DNA of 64,000 nt from Variovorax beijingensis (GCF_003951285.1 NZ_RXFQ01000001.1:496001-560000), one strand, 5' to 3'. Counted from the first letter of the stretch, positions 18,763 through 28,453 are shown. The notes: a model not told the origin generated them from the sequence alone. Translations and numbers: made by a program.

Positions 18763-19776
18763 ATGAGCACTGAGACCCCCTTTTCCACCTCTCCCGCCAC
18801 GGCCGAATTGATGGAGCAGATCCTCTACGAGGTCAAGCGCGTGGTGGTGGGCCAGGACCGCTTCCTGGAGCGCGTGATGGTGGCCATGCTCGCGGGCGGG
18901 CACCTGCTGGTCGAAGGCGTTCCGGGCCTGGCGAAGACGCTCACCATCAAGACGCTGGCCGACACCGTGCGCGGCCAGTTCAAGCGCATCCAGTTCACGC
19001 CCGACCTGGTGCCGGCCGACCTGGTGGGCACGCGCATCTACAACCAGAAGACCGGCGAGTTCAGCACCTCGCTCGGCCCGGTGTTCGCCAACCTGCTGCT
19101 GGCCGACGAAATCAACCGCGCGCCGGCCAAGGTGCAGAGCGCGCTGCTCGAAGTGATGCAGGAGCGCCAGGTCACCATTGCCGGCGAGACGCACAGGGTG
19201 CCGCGCCCCTTCCTGGTGATGGCCACGCAGAACCCGATCGAGACCGAAGGCACCTATCCGCTGCCCGAGGCGCAGGTCGACCGCTTCATGATGAAGGTGC
19301 TGGTCGACTACCCGAGCGACGAGGAAGAGTTCGTCATCGTCCAGCGCGTGATCGGCTCGCTGGTCGAGGTCAATCCGGTGGCAACCACCGAGCAGCTCGC
19401 TACCCTGCAGGCCGAAGCGCGGCGCGTGTACGTCGACCCTTCGCTCATCCAGTACGCGGTCAAGCTGGTGTCGGCCACGCGCACGCCCGACAAGCACGGC
19501 CTGAAGGACATGCGCCGCTTCATCACCTTCGGCGCGAGCCCGCGCGCGAGCATCAGCCTGACCGAAGGCGCGCGCGCACTCGCGCTGCTGCGCGGCCGCA
19601 GCTATGCACTGCCCGAGGACATGACCGCGCTGGTGCCCGACGTGCTGCGCCATCGCGTGACGCTTTCCTACGAAGGCTTGTCCGAAGGCCTCACACCCGA
19701 CAGCCTGATCGAGAAGATCATGAAGGCCGTTCCCGCTCCTCCAAAACCCCTGGAACATGAAAAGCTGGTGGCGTAA
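18763..19776 (+). CDS. MoxR-family AAA+ ATPase
   Basis: A 337-residue AAA+ protein. Walker A is atypical for P-loops but usual for MoxR (EGVPGLAKT), Walker B is LLLADEINRAPAKVQSALL, and ATQNPIETEGTYPLPEAQ is the sensor region unique to this family. MoxR proteins act as chaperone-like ATPases with VWA-domain partners. The ATG at 18763 follows GAGAGG and is preferred to a TTG seven codons upstream. It overlaps the DUF58 gene by 20 bp, which in turn overlaps the VWA gene by 4 bp. Confidence 0.92.
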   Translation: MSTETPFSTSPATAELMEQILYEVKRVVVGQDRFLERVMVAMLAGGHLLVEGVPGLAKTLTIKTLADTVRGQFKRIQFTPDLVPADLVGTRIYNQKTGEFSTSLGPVFANLLLADEINRAPAKVQSALLEVMQERQVTIAGETHRVPRPFLVMATQNPIETEGTYPLPEAQVDRFMMKVLVDYPSDEEEFVIVQRVIGSLVEVNPVATTEQLATLQAEARRVYVDPSLIQYAVKLVSATRTPDKHGLKDMRRFITFGASPRASISLTEGARALALLRGRSYALPEDMTALVPDVLRHRVTLSYEGLSEGLTPDSLIEKIMKAVPAPPKPLEHEKLVA

Positions 19777-20746
19777 GGCCCCCGCGGCCGCGAACGACGA
19801 ACGGCTCATCGCGCAAGCCGGCGGTGCGGAACGCGCGCTGCGCCGGCTCGAATGGACCGTGATCCGCCGCCTCGATGGCCTGCTGCAGGGCGACTACCGC
19901 ACGCTGATGCGCGGCACCGGGCTCGACCTGGCCGACCTGCGCGAATACCAGCACCACGACGACGTGCGCCACATCGACTGGAACGTCACCGCCCGCCTGC
20001 AGACGCCGCACGTGCGCGTCTTCACCGAAGACCGCGAGATGGCAGCCTGGTTCGTGCTCGACCTGAGCCGCTCGGTCGATTTCGGCTCGGGCCTCAAAGC
20101 CAAGCGCGAAATCTCGGCCGGCTTCGTCGGCGTGCTCGCGCGGCTGCTCACGCGCCACGGCAACCGGGTGGGCGCACTGGTCTACGGCACCGACCTCGAG
20201 GCGGTGATTCCGCCGCGCAGCGGCCGCCGGCACGTGCTGCACCTGCTGCATGCGATGGAGCGGCGGGCCGACAAGGCCGAGGCCGCGCCCGCGCAAAAAG
20301 GCATGACGCGCCTGGCCGACCTGCTGAAATCGGCCGCCACGCTGATGCCGCGCCGCTCCACCGTGTTCGTGGTGTCCGATTTCCTGAGCGAGCCCGGCTG
20401 GGAACGCCCGCTCGGCCAGCTGGTGCAGCGGCATGAAGTCATTGCCGTGCGCCTGTTCGATCCGCTCGAACTCGAGCTGCCCGACCTTGGCCTGGTGCCG
20501 CTGCGCGACGCGGAAACCGGCGAGCAGCTCTGGGTCGACACGCACGACGCCGGTTTTCGCAAGCGCTTTGCGCGCCTGGCGGCCGAGCGTGAAGCAACGC
20601 TGCGCGCCGCGCTCGCGAAAGCGGGTGTCGATGCGCTGGAGCTTTCGACCAGCGACGACCTGGTGGAAGCCATCGTTCGTTTCGCCGACCTGCGCAAGCG
20701 CCGCATGCGCATCGGCCCGAGCAGCATGAAGGCGGTGGCAGCATGA
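19757..20746 (+). CDS. DUF58 domain-containing protein
   Basis: A 329-residue soluble protein with the DUF58 core: YQHHDDVRHIDWNVTARLQ and VFTEDREMAAWFVLDLSRSV, where DLSRS resembles a VWA metal-site motif. DUF58 proteins are standard partners of MoxR ATPases in Bat-like operons tied to envelope stress and metalloprotein activation. No membrane helix is apparent, unlike many DUF58 proteins. It overlaps both neighbours and is clearly co-translated with them. Confidence 0.88.
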   Translation: MKSWWRKAPAAANDERLIAQAGGAERALRRLEWTVIRRLDGLLQGDYRTLMRGTGLDLADLREYQHHDDVRHIDWNVTARLQTPHVRVFTEDREMAAWFVLDLSRSVDFGSGLKAKREISAGFVGVLARLLTRHGNRVGALVYGTDLEAVIPPRSGRRHVLHLLHAMERRADKAEAAPAQKGMTRLADLLKSAATLMPRRSTVFVVSDFLSEPGWERPLGQLVQRHEVIAVRLFDPLELELPDLGLVPLRDAETGEQLWVDTHDAGFRKRFARLAAEREATLRAALAKAGVDALELSTSDDLVEAIVRFADLRKRRMRIGPSSMKAVAA

Positions 20747-21780
20747 CATTTCTCTGGCCTCAATTCCTCTGGTTGCTGGCGGCCTTGCCGCTGCTGGTGT
20801 TGCTCTACATCTGGCTGATCCGCCGCAAGAAGAAGCTCGCGGTGCGCTATGCGAGCCTGTCGATCGTGCGCGAGGCGATGGGCGCCGGCCAGAGCCTGCG
20901 CCGGCATATTCCGCCCTTCCTGTTCCTGCTGGCCATGGCCGCGATGCTGGTGGCGGCCGCGCGGCCGATGGCGGTGGTGATGCTGCCATCGAACCAGCAG
21001 ACCATCATCCTTGCAATGGACGTGTCGGGCAGCATGCGCGCGGCCGACGTGCTGCCCAACCGGCTGGTGGCGGCGCAGGAAGCGGCCAAGAGCTTCATCA
21101 AGGACCTGCCGCGCCACGTCAAGGTGGGCATCGTGGCTTTCGCGGGCAGCGCGCAGGTGGCGCAGCTGCCCACCACCAACCACGACGACCTGATCACCGC
21201 GATCGACAGCTTCCAGCTGCAGCGCGCCACCGCCACGGGCAATGCGATCGTGGTGTCGCTCGCCACCTTGTTTCCCGACGCGGGCATCGACGTCTCGCAG
21301 TTCAGCGCGCCCAGCCGCCAGCGCGGCACGCCGATCGACCAGGCGGAAAAGCAGGCCAAGGAGTTCACCCCGGTGGCGCCGGGCTCCTACAGCTCGGCCG
21401 CGGTCATCATGCTGACCGACGGACAGCGCACCACCGGCGTCGATCCCCTCGATGCCGCCAAGGCCGCGGCGGACCGCGGCGTGCGCATCTACACGGTGGG
21501 CGTGGGCACGGTCGATGGCGAGACCATCGGCTTCGAAGGCTGGTCGATGCGCGTGCGGCTCGACGAGGAAACGCTCAAGGCCGTGGCCAACAAGACGCAG
21601 GCTGAATACTTCTACGCCGGCACCGCCGCCGACCTGAAGAAGGTCTACGAAACGCTGAGCTCGCGGCTCACGGTCGAGAAGAAGGAAACCGAGGTATCGG
21701 CGCTCTTCGCGCTCGGCGCGGCCATCCTCACGCTGCTGTCGGCGGGGCTGTCGCTGCTCTGGTTCAACCGGATTCTTTGA
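20743..21780 (+). CDS. VWA domain membrane protein (BatA-like)
   Basis: A 345-residue protein with N-terminal helices near residues 5-25 and 58-75, a von Willebrand A domain with MIDAS residues in AMDVSGSMRA, and a C-terminal helix (LFALGAAILTLLSAGLSLLWF). This is the BatA topology, with the VWA domain facing the periplasm. It closes the protease-MoxR-DUF58-VWA unit. Its last 17 bp overlap the 3' end of the convergent TetR gene. BatB and later Bat genes are absent, so this is a minimal version of the system. Confidence 0.88.
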   Translation: MTFLWPQFLWLLAALPLLVLLYIWLIRRKKKLAVRYASLSIVREAMGAGQSLRRHIPPFLFLLAMAAMLVAAARPMAVVMLPSNQQTIILAMDVSGSMRAADVLPNRLVAAQEAAKSFIKDLPRHVKVGIVAFAGSAQVAQLPTTNHDDLITAIDSFQLQRATATGNAIVVSLATLFPDAGIDVSQFSAPSRQRGTPIDQAEKQAKEFTPVAPGSYSSAAVIMLTDGQRTTGVDPLDAAKAAADRGVRIYTVGVGTVDGETIGFEGWSMRVRLDEETLKAVANKTQAEYFYAGTAADLKKVYETLSSRLTVEKKETEVSALFALGAAILTLLSAGLSLLWFNRIL

Positions 21781-22420
21781 CGGAGTCCAGCTGGCGGGCC
21801 GGCGGCGCCGCACCGGCCGGCGGAGGCGACTTCACCGCGCCGATGCCGCCCAGGAACAGGTCGGCCACGATCGGCGCAATGGACGCATGGTCGAGCCGGC
21901 CGCCGGGCTTCATCCAGGTGAACATCCAGTTGATCATGCCGAACAGCAGCATGGTCAGCGGCTTGGCGAGGTCGTCGCTCGGCGTGCCCGGCCGCAACGC
22001 CGACACGGCACGTGCAAATCCCGCCACCACTTCGCGCTCCTGGTTCAGCACGCGCTCGCGGTCTTCTTCTTCCAGAAAGCGCACGTCGTCGGTCAGCACG
22101 CGGTGCGCGTCCTGCGCGCCGGCGTATTCCTCGACGATCCGGTAGATGAAGCGGCGCAGGCGCTCCTCATCGGTGTGAGTCGACGCCTCTTCCTCGGCCA
22201 CCAGCGCAGCGAGCTTCGACACGTGCGTCTCGGCAATGCTGATCAAGAGGCTGCTCTTGTCCTTGTAGTAGTGATAGAGCGTCGCCTTCGAGAGATTGCA
22301 GGCCTCGGCCACCTGGTTCATCGAGGTGGCGGGATAGCCGCGGCGCGCGAACAGCTGGGCGGCCTGCGCCAGGATGAACTCGCGCTGGTCGTCATAGGTG
22401 GCGGATCTTCCACGCGGCAT
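21764..22420 (-). CDS. TetR/AcrR-family regulator, probable PaaR
   Basis: A 218-residue protein. The N-terminal helix-turn-helix (ILAQAAQLFARRGYPATSM, ACNLSKATLYHYYKDK) is a classical TetR DNA-binding domain; the remainder is the helical ligand-binding domain. It lies just downstream of paaY, 60 bp away, in an operon divergent from paaG. TetR-type PaaR proteins repress paa genes in several bacteria and release DNA on binding phenylacetyl-CoA. That role is inferred from position and family. Confidence 0.82.
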   Translation of the reverse strand: MPRGRSATYDDQREFILAQAAQLFARRGYPATSMNQVAEACNLSKATLYHYYKDKSSLLISIAETHVSKLAALVAEEEASTHTDEERLRRFIYRIVEEYAGAQDAHRVLTDDVRFLEEEDRERVLNQEREVVAGFARAVSALRPGTPSDDLAKPLTMLLFGMINWMFTWMKPGGRLDHASIAPIVADLFLGGIGAVKSPPPAGAAPPARQLDSVKESG

Positions 22421-22480
22421 CGGGTCTTCTTTCTTCCTTGATTGGCAGTTGTTGCGGGCAGCCCGCGATCTTGCACGAAG

Positions 22481-23083
22481 CTAACCGCGCCGCGTCGCGA
22501 TCAGCGACCGCACCTCGGAAGCGGGCAGGCGCGGGCGGCCGGGCTCCATCTGCCGCAGCGGCGCGACCTCGCGCAGGCTGGCCAGGCTGCGCACGGTGAG
22601 CGCCTGGTAGGTATGCGTGCCTTCGAGCTTCCAGGCAATTTCTTCCTCGCTCAGCATCTTCTTCACCTTGGCCGGAATGCCCGCCACCAGCGAGCGCGCC
22701 GGCACCTTCATGCCGGCCGGCACGAAGGCGCAGGCCGCCACGATGGCCTGCTCGCCGATCTCGGCCTCGTCCATCACCACCGCGTTCATGCCCACCAGCG
22801 CATCGCGCCGCACGATGCAGCTGTGCAGGATCGCGCCGTGGCCGATGTGGCCGTTGACCTCGACCACCGTGTCCTGGTCGGGAAAGCCGTGGATGCAGCA
22901 GTGGTCCTGCACGTTGGAGCCCTCCTGCAGCACGATGCGGCCGAAATCGCCGCGCAGGCTGGCGCAGGGGCCGACATAGCAGCCGGGGCCGACGATCACG
23001 TCGCCTATCAGCACGGCGCTGGGGTGCACGTAGGCCGTCGGGTCGACGACGGGAATCACGCCGTCGATGGAGTAGCTGGGCAT
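22481..23083 (-). CDS. paaY: PaaY, gamma-carbonic-anhydrase-fold CoA thioesterase
   Basis: A 200-residue left-handed beta-helix protein with repeating hexapeptides ([32 protein letters not shown]). The metal ligands of the gamma carbonic anhydrase fold appear as histidines in CCIHGF and GHIGHGA. In the paa pathway PaaY is a thioesterase that removes ring-hydroxylated CoA by-products and protects the epoxidase. The start is set by a strong AAAGGAGA 10 nt upstream. It is divergent from paaG and precedes the TetR gene. Confidence 0.85.
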   Translation of the reverse strand: MPSYSIDGVIPVVDPTAYVHPSAVLIGDVIVGPGCYVGPCASLRGDFGRIVLQEGSNVQDHCCIHGFPDQDTVVEVNGHIGHGAILHSCIVRRDALVGMNAVVMDEAEIGEQAIVAACAFVPAGMKVPARSLVAGIPAKVKKMLSEEEIAWKLEGTHTYQALTVRSLASLREVAPLRQMEPGRPRLPASEVRSLIATRRG

Positions 23084-23134
23084 TCGATCGGTCTCCTTTG
23101 TTGCGGGCTCAGGGTTTGCCCTGAAGCCATCCGC

Positions 23135-23164
23135 TTGTGCTGGCATCGAGCTCGATCTTAAAAT
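23135..23164 (+). promoter_or_regulatory. candidate sigma-70 promoter of the paaG operon
   Basis: TTGTGC (23135-23140) and TAAAAT (23159-23164) are separated by 18 bp, 47 bp before the paaG start. They resemble -35 and -10 boxes, and the -10 lies in the only AT-rich stretch of the gap. Not experimentally supported. Confidence 0.45.
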
Positions 23165-23166
23165 CT

Positions 23167-23180
23167 ACCGGACGGTCGGT
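23167..23180. promoter_or_regulatory. candidate PaaR operator ACCG-N6-CGGT
   Basis: The inverted repeat ACCG GACGGT CGGT begins 3 bp after the proposed paaG -10 box, so it would cover the transcription start. A TetR-type repressor gene is two genes away. A single such dyad in the paaY-paaG gap is consistent with repression of both directions, but binding is inference. Confidence 0.5.
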
Positions 23181-23210
23181 CAATAGTGTTTAAGGATCAG
23201 AGACAAGCCC

Positions 23211-24014
23211 ATGCCAGAACCTTTAGTTCTCACCAGCAATGCCGGTGCCGTTCGCACGCTGAGCCTCAACCGGCCCGCGGCGCTCAACAGCTTCACGACC
23301 GAATTGCACGGCGAGCTGATGGCAGCGCTGGACCTTGCAGCCGGCGATCCGGAAGTGCGCTGCCTGGTGCTCACGGGTGCGGGCCGCGCCTTCTGCGCCG
23401 GGCAGGACCTGGCCGATCCCTCGGTCGCACCCGACCCCGCGCCTGGTGCCGCGCCCAAGGACCTGGGGCATGTCATCTCCGCTTACTACGCCCCGCTCGT
23501 CGCGCGGCTGCGCTCGATGCCGGTGCCGGTGGTCGCAGCCGTCAACGGCGTGGCCGCCGGAGCAGGCGCCAACATCGCGCTGTGCTGCGACCTCGTCGTG
23601 GCTGCGCGTTCGGCCAGCTTCATCCAGGCCTTCACCAGGATCGGCCTCGTGCCCGACACCGGCGGCACCTGGCTGCTGCCGCGGCTCGTGGGCTCGGCGC
23701 GCGCGCTGGGCATGGCGATGCTGGGCGACAAGCTGCCTGCCGAGGAAGCCGCGCGCATCGGGCTGATCTGGCAGTGCGTGGACGACGCGGCACTGCCCGA
23801 AACGGCCGCCGCGCTCGCCGCGAAGCTGGCCGGCATGCCGACCCGCGCCCTGGTCGCCACGCGCCAGGCCATGGCCGCGGCGCAGGACCTGGACCTCGAT
23901 GCGGCACTGGCCGAAGAAGCGCGCATCCAGCGCGAGATGGGCAATGCAGGCGACTACCGCGAGGGCGTCGAGGCCTTCCGCGCCAAGCGCGCCCCGCAAT
24001 TCAAGGACCGCTAG
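23211..24014 (+). CDS. paaG: PaaG, 1,2-epoxyphenylacetyl-CoA isomerase (crotonase family)
   Basis: A 267-residue crotonase-fold protein. CoA-binding and oxyanion elements are visible: GRAFCAGQDL and NGVAAGAGANIALCCDLVVAA. The acidic catalytic residue lies in GLVPDTGGTWLLP, matching the Asp used by PaaG. PaaG converts ring-1,2-epoxyphenylacetyl-CoA into the oxepin form. It is the first gene of the long plus-strand paa operon and lies directly behind the candidate promoter and operator. Confidence 0.9.
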   Translation: MPEPLVLTSNAGAVRTLSLNRPAALNSFTTELHGELMAALDLAAGDPEVRCLVLTGAGRAFCAGQDLADPSVAPDPAPGAAPKDLGHVISAYYAPLVARLRSMPVPVVAAVNGVAAGAGANIALCCDLVVAARSASFIQAFTRIGLVPDTGGTWLLPRLVGSARALGMAMLGDKLPAEEAARIGLIWQCVDDAALPETAAALAAKLAGMPTRALVATRQAMAAAQDLDLDAALAEEARIQREMGNAGDYREGVEAFRAKRAPQFKDR

Positions 24015-24017
24015 GCC

Positions 24018-24461
24018 ATGACGGACACCACCCGCACCCCCCAGCAAACCGCCGAGTACGTCCGCGACGGCATGTTCGAGAACGACAACGCCAGCAAGGG
24101 CCTGGGCATGCGCATCGTCGAAGTCGGCCCCGGCCAGGCCACGCTCGAGATGCGCGTGCGCACCGACATGCTCAACGGCCACGCCATCTGCCACGGCGGC
24201 TTCATGGCCACGCTGGCCGACTCCACCTTTGCCTTCGCCTGCAACTCGTACAACGAGCTGACCGTGGCCTCGGGCTTCTCGATCGACTTCATCGCACCGG
24301 CACGCGAAGGCGACGTGCTCACCGCGCGCTGCTTCGAAGTGTCGAAGGCCGGCCGCACCGGCGTGTACGACACCGAGATCACCAACCAGCGCGGCGAGCG
24401 CGTCGCCATCTTCCGCGGCCGTTCGTACACCGCCAAGGGCCGCCCTGCCGTTGCCGCCTGA
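24018..24461 (+). CDS. paaI: PaaI, hydroxyphenylacetyl-CoA thioesterase (hotdog fold)
   Basis: A 147-residue hotdog-fold thioesterase. The core motif GHAICHGGFMATLADSTFAFAC carries the conserved HGG and catalytic aspartate (LAD) of PaaI. It hydrolyses ring-hydroxylated phenylacetyl-CoA side products. It begins 3 bp after paaG and precedes paaK by 13 bp. Confidence 0.9.
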   Translation: MTDTTRTPQQTAEYVRDGMFENDNASKGLGMRIVEVGPGQATLEMRVRTDMLNGHAICHGGFMATLADSTFAFACNSYNELTVASGFSIDFIAPAREGDVLTARCFEVSKAGRTGVYDTEITNQRGERVAIFRGRSYTAKGRPAVAA

Positions 24462-24474
24462 GGAGACCAGCACC

Positions 24475-25785
24475 ATGACAGCCAGACATCCCTCCGCCGG
24501 CGAGCTCGAGCCCATCGAAACCGCGAGCCGCGACGAGATCACCGCGCTGCAGATCCAGCGCCTGCGCGCCACGCTGCAGCGCGCGTACGACAACGTGCCG
24601 CACTACCGCAAGGCCTTCGATGCCAAGGGCGTGCACCCTCATGATCTGAAGTCGCTCGCCGACCTGTCGAAGTTTCCGTTCACGGTAAAGACCGACCTGC
24701 GCGACAACTACCCCTTCGGCATGTTCGCCGTGCCGCGCACGCAGGTGGCGCGCATCCATGCCTCGTCGGGCACCACCGGCAAGCCAACCGTGGTCGGCTA
24801 CACGCTGAAGGACATCGACACCTGGGCCGACCTGGTCGCGCGATCGATCCGCGCGGCGGGCGGCCGCGCCGGCGACATGGTGCACGTGTCGTACGGCTAC
24901 GGCCTCTTCACAGGCGGCCTGGGCGCGCACTACGGCGCCGAGCGCGCGGGCTGCACCGTCATCCCGATGTCGGGCGGCCAGACCGAGAAGCAGGTGCAGC
25001 TCATCCAGGATTTCAAGCCCGACATCATCATGGTCACACCCAGCTACATGCAGGTGATCATCGAGCAGTTCGAGCGAATGGGCCTCGATGCGAAAGACAG
25101 CTCGCTCAGGATCGGCATCTTCGGCGCCGAGCCGTGGACCGAGGCCATGCGCCGCGACATCGAAGGCAAGGCCGGCCTCGATGCGGTCGACATCTACGGC
25201 CTGTCCGAAGTGATGGGCCCGGGCGTGGCCAGCGAATGCGTCGAGAGCAAGGACGGCCCCGTCATCTGGGAGGACCACTTCTACCCCGAGATCATCGATC
25301 CCGACACCGGCGAGCCCAAGGCCGACGGCGAGGAAGGCGAGCTGGTCTTCACCTCGCTCAGCAAGGAGGCCATGCCCATCGTGCGCTACCGCACGCGCGA
25401 CCTCACGCGCCTGTTGCCGCCCACCTCGCGTTCGTTCCGCCGCATGGGCAAGATCGTCGGGCGCAGCGACGACATGATGATCATCCGCGGCGTCAACGTC
25501 TTTCCCACGCAGGTGGAAGAGATCGTGCTCGCGCACAGCGCGCTCACCGGTCTCTACCAAGTACGCGTGAGCCGCGAAGGCCTGCTCGACCAGGTCGAGG
25601 TGCACTGCGAACTCACACCGCACGAGGCCGCCGCGGCCGACCGCAACGCCATCTCCGACTGGGTGCAGCAACGCGTGAAGACGCTCATCGGCATCTCCAC
25701 CCGCGTGGTTGTGCACGGCCCCGACGAATTGGAACGCACGCAGACCGGCAAGGCCCGCCGCGTGATCGACACGCGCCCGCGCTGA
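24475..25785 (+). CDS. paaK: PaaK, phenylacetate-CoA ligase
   Basis: A 436-residue adenylate-forming ligase with the P-loop-like [16 protein letters not shown] near residue 100, [17 protein letters not shown] and the C-terminal hinge region [16 protein letters not shown]. It activates phenylacetate to phenylacetyl-CoA with ATP, committing it to the pathway. The start follows GAGGAG 9 nt upstream. Size agrees with E. coli PaaK (437). Confidence 0.94.
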   Translation: MTARHPSAGELEPIETASRDEITALQIQRLRATLQRAYDNVPHYRKAFDAKGVHPHDLKSLADLSKFPFTVKTDLRDNYPFGMFAVPRTQVARIHASSGTTGKPTVVGYTLKDIDTWADLVARSIRAAGGRAGDMVHVSYGYGLFTGGLGAHYGAERAGCTVIPMSGGQTEKQVQLIQDFKPDIIMVTPSYMQVIIEQFERMGLDAKDSSLRIGIFGAEPWTEAMRRDIEGKAGLDAVDIYGLSEVMGPGVASECVESKDGPVIWEDHFYPEIIDPDTGEPKADGEEGELVFTSLSKEAMPIVRYRTRDLTRLLPPTSRSFRRMGKIVGRSDDMMIIRGVNVFPTQVEEIVLAHSALTGLYQVRVSREGLLDQVEVHCELTPHEAAAADRNAISDWVQQRVKTLIGISTRVVVHGPDELERTQTGKARRVIDTRPR

Positions 25786-25826
25786 GTCGACCGCGCGCCC
25801 ACACATCGCACAGAAAGGACACGCAC

Positions 25827-26840
25827 ATGTACACCCAGGCAATGGACACCATGGGTAAGGACGCAGGCGACGGCAAGCAGAAGAAAGCCGTGCGCTCCGC
25901 CGAGGAAATGCGGCTCGAGGAGCGCTTCGACGCGCACATCGACGCCGGCGACTTCATCGAGGCGAAGGACTGGATGCCCGAGCACTACCGCAAGACGCTG
26001 GTGCGCCAGATCAGCCAGCATGCGCATTCGGAGATCGTCGGCATGCTGCCCGAGGGCAACTGGATCGGCCGCGCGCCCACGCTCAAGCGCAAGGCCATCC
26101 TGCTGGCCAAGGTGCAGGACGAAGGCGGCCACGGCCTATACCTGTATGCGGCCGCCGAAACGCTGGGCACCTCGCGCGACCAGATGTTCGATGCGCTGCA
26201 CAGCGGCCGCGCCAAGTACAGCTCGATCTTCAACTACCCCACGCTCACCTGGGCCGACATGGGCACCATCGGCTGGCTGGTCGATGGCGCGGCCATCATG
26301 AACCAGGTGCCGATCTGCCGCTGTTCCTACGCACCGTATGCGCGCGCCATGATCCGCATCTGCCGCGAGGAGAGCTTCCACCAGCGCCAGGGCTACGAAG
26401 CGCTGCTGACCATGATGACGCACGGCACCGCCGCGCAGAAGGCGATGGTGCAGGATGCGGTCAACCGCTGGTGGTGGCCCTCGGTCATGATGTTCGGCCC
26501 GCCCGACGACCAGTCGCCCAACAGCGCGCAGTCGATGCGCTGGGGCATCAAGCGCTTCAGCAACGACGAGCTGCGCCAGAAGTTCATCGACGCCACCGTG
26601 GAACAGGCGCGCATCCTCGGCGTGACCCTGCCCGACCCCGACCTGAAGTGGAACGAAGAGCGCCAGGCGCACGACTTCGGCGCCATCGACTGGAGCGAGT
26701 TCTGGCGCGTGATCGGCGGCGATGGCCCCTGCAACCGCGAACGCCTGCAAGCGCGCGTCGATGCCTGGGAAGAAGGCGCGTGGGTGCGCGAAGCCGCCAC
26801 GGCGCACGCCAACAAGCAACCGATGAAGGAGGCCGCATGA
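25827..26840 (+). CDS. paaA: PaaA, catalytic subunit of the phenylacetyl-CoA 1,2-epoxidase
   Basis: A 337-residue ferritin-like diiron protein. The two ExxH metal-ligand motifs are visible in QDEGGHGLY and [11 protein letters not shown], with further acidic ligands between them. PaaA inserts one oxygen atom into the ring of phenylacetyl-CoA within the PaaABCE complex. The frame is open far upstream, but the ATG at 25827 follows AAAGGAC, and upstream translation is only the shadow of paaK. It overlaps paaB by 4 bp. Confidence 0.95.
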   Translation: MYTQAMDTMGKDAGDGKQKKAVRSAEEMRLEERFDAHIDAGDFIEAKDWMPEHYRKTLVRQISQHAHSEIVGMLPEGNWIGRAPTLKRKAILLAKVQDEGGHGLYLYAAAETLGTSRDQMFDALHSGRAKYSSIFNYPTLTWADMGTIGWLVDGAAIMNQVPICRCSYAPYARAMIRICREESFHQRQGYEALLTMMTHGTAAQKAMVQDAVNRWWWPSVMMFGPPDDQSPNSAQSMRWGIKRFSNDELRQKFIDATVEQARILGVTLPDPDLKWNEERQAHDFGAIDWSEFWRVIGGDGPCNRERLQARVDAWEEGAWVREAATAHANKQPMKEAA

Positions 26841-27136
26841 GCGCCGACGACAGCAAGCAAGAGTGGCCTCTCTGGGAAGTGTTCGTGCGCAGCAAGGCCG
26901 GACTCGACCACAAGCATTGCGGCAGCCTGCACGCTGCCGACCCGAAGATGGCGATCCAGATGGCGCGCGACGTCTACACGCGCCGCCAGGAAGGCAGCAG
27001 CATCTGGGTGGTGCGCTCGGACCAGATCGTGGCGAGCGACCCGGGGGACAAGGACATGTTCTTCGATCCGGCGGAGGACAAGGTGTACCGCCACCCGACC
27101 TTCTACAAGTTGCCCAAGTCCGTGGACCACATGTGA
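26837..27136 (+). CDS. paaB: PaaB, epoxidase small subunit
   Basis: A 99-residue protein matching PaaB throughout: [20 protein letters not shown] at the N-terminus, then [14 protein letters not shown] [15 protein letters not shown] and the end KLPKSVDHM. It bridges PaaAC heterodimers in the epoxidase. The ATG at 26837 overlaps the paaA stop (ATGA), which fixes the start. Confidence 0.94.
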   Translation: MSADDSKQEWPLWEVFVRSKAGLDHKHCGSLHAADPKMAIQMARDVYTRRQEGSSIWVVRSDQIVASDPGDKDMFFDPAEDKVYRHPTFYKLPKSVDHM

Positions 27137-27146
27137 GCGGCGCGCC

Positions 27147-27926
27147 ATGCAAGCATCCATAGAACTGAACCGCACTCCCGCCGTGCAATACCTGCTGCGC
27201 ATAGGCGACACCTGCCTCGTGCTGGCGCAGCGGCTTGGCGAATGGTGCGGCCACGCGCCCGTGCTCGAGGAAGACATCGCGATGGCCAACATCGCGCTCG
27301 ACCTCGTCGGCCAGGCCCGCGCACTGCTCACGCACGCCGGCAAGCTCGAAGGCGCCGGCCGCGAACACGACGAAGACCAGCTCGCCTACCTGCGCGACGA
27401 GCGCGACTACTTCAACCTCACGCTGGTCGAGCTGCCGCGCGGCGACTTCGCCTTTGCCGTGGTGCGCAACACCATGGTCGCCACGCTGCTCAAGCTGCTG
27501 TGGCAACGCCTTGCCGCATCGAGCGATGCCGAGGTGGCCGCCATTGCCGGCAAGGCCGTGAAGGAAGCGCGCTACCACCAGCAGCATTCGGGCGACTGGG
27601 TCGTGCGGCTCGGCGACGGTACCGATGAATCGCGCCGCCGCACGGAAAAGGCGCTGAAGCAGCTCTGGCTCTACATGCCCGAGCTGTTCGAGAGCGACGC
27701 AGTCGATGCGCAAGCCAGCGCGAGCGGCCTCGGCCCCGCATGGAGCGAACTGCGCGAACCGTGGCTTGCCGAGATGCAGCAGGTGCTCGACGCCGCCGGG
27801 CTTTCCATGCCGCAGGAGACCGCCTTCCGCAGCACCGGCAAGCAAGGCGTGCACAGCGAGCACATGGGCTACATCCTGGCCGAGATGCAGCACCTGCAGC
27901 GCAGCTATCCCGGAGGCGTGTGGTGA
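27147..27926 (+). CDS. paaC: PaaC, structural subunit of the epoxidase
   Basis: A 259-residue ferritin-like helical protein related to PaaA but lacking its full diiron set. It begins with an N-terminal YLLRIGDTCLVLAQRLGEW and has HAPVLEEDIAMANIALDLVGQAR and EARYHQQHSGDWVVRLGDGT. It pairs with PaaA. It begins 10 bp after paaB and overlaps paaD by 4 bp. Confidence 0.93.
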   Translation: MQASIELNRTPAVQYLLRIGDTCLVLAQRLGEWCGHAPVLEEDIAMANIALDLVGQARALLTHAGKLEGAGREHDEDQLAYLRDERDYFNLTLVELPRGDFAFAVVRNTMVATLLKLLWQRLAASSDAEVAAIAGKAVKEARYHQQHSGDWVVRLGDGTDESRRRTEKALKQLWLYMPELFESDAVDAQASASGLGPAWSELREPWLAEMQQVLDAAGLSMPQETAFRSTGKQGVHSEHMGYILAEMQHLQRSYPGGVW

Positions 27927-28453
27927 ACGCCGCCATCTCATCGCGCGTCGACACGGCCTGGGCCGTGCTGCACACGGTCCTCGACCCCGAGGTGCCGGCC
28001 GTGTCGGTCTGCGACCTGGGCATCGTGCGCGAGGTGATCGAACATGACGACGCTCTGGAGATCGTGCTCACGCCGACCTACTCGGGCTGCCCTGCGACCG
28101 AGGCCATCGAGCACGACGTGCTGGCCGCCATCGAGCAGGCAGGCCTCGGCCGCGCACGCGCCACCCTGCGACGCGCGCCCGCCTGGAGCAGCGACTGGAT
28201 CAGCGAGGAAGGCCGCGCCAAGCTCAAGGCCTATGGCATTGCGCCGCCCGCCCACCTCACGCCGGAAGCTGCAGCCGGCACCGCCATGCCCATCCGCCTC
28301 TTCGGCCGCATCGCCGGTAGCGAACGCATTGCCTGCCCGCGCTGCGCGAGCGAGCGCACCGAACGCCTCTCCGCCTTCGGCTCCACCGCATGCAAGGCGC
28401 TCTACCGCTGCCTCGCCTGCCGCGAACCCTTCGAACACTTCAAGCCGATCTGA
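27923..28453 (+). CDS. paaD: PaaD, Fe-S maturation protein of the paa epoxidase
   Basis: A 176-residue MIP18/DUF59-family protein. DPEVPAVSVCDLGIVREV and PTYSGCPATEAIEHDV are the family core, and a C-terminal four-cysteine cluster (CPRC, then C and CLAC) follows. PaaD is needed for epoxidase activity, probably for Fe-S assembly of PaaE. The start is a GTG at 27923 overlapping the paaC stop (GTGA); no upstream ATG in frame gives a family-like N-terminus. Confidence 0.92.
   Translation: MNAAISSRVDTAWAVLHTVLDPEVPAVSVCDLGIVREVIEHDDALEIVLTPTYSGCPATEAIEHDVLAAIEQAGLGRARATLRRAPAWSSDWISEEGRAKLKAYGIAPPAHLTPEAAAGTAMPIRLFGRIAGSERIACPRCASERTERLSAFGSTACKALYRCLACREPFEHFKPI

Noticed and set aside
25134..25826. 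A 230-residue N-terminal extension of PaaA
   Set aside because: It is the frame-shifted shadow of paaK; the family N-terminus starts at 25827 with its own ribosome site.
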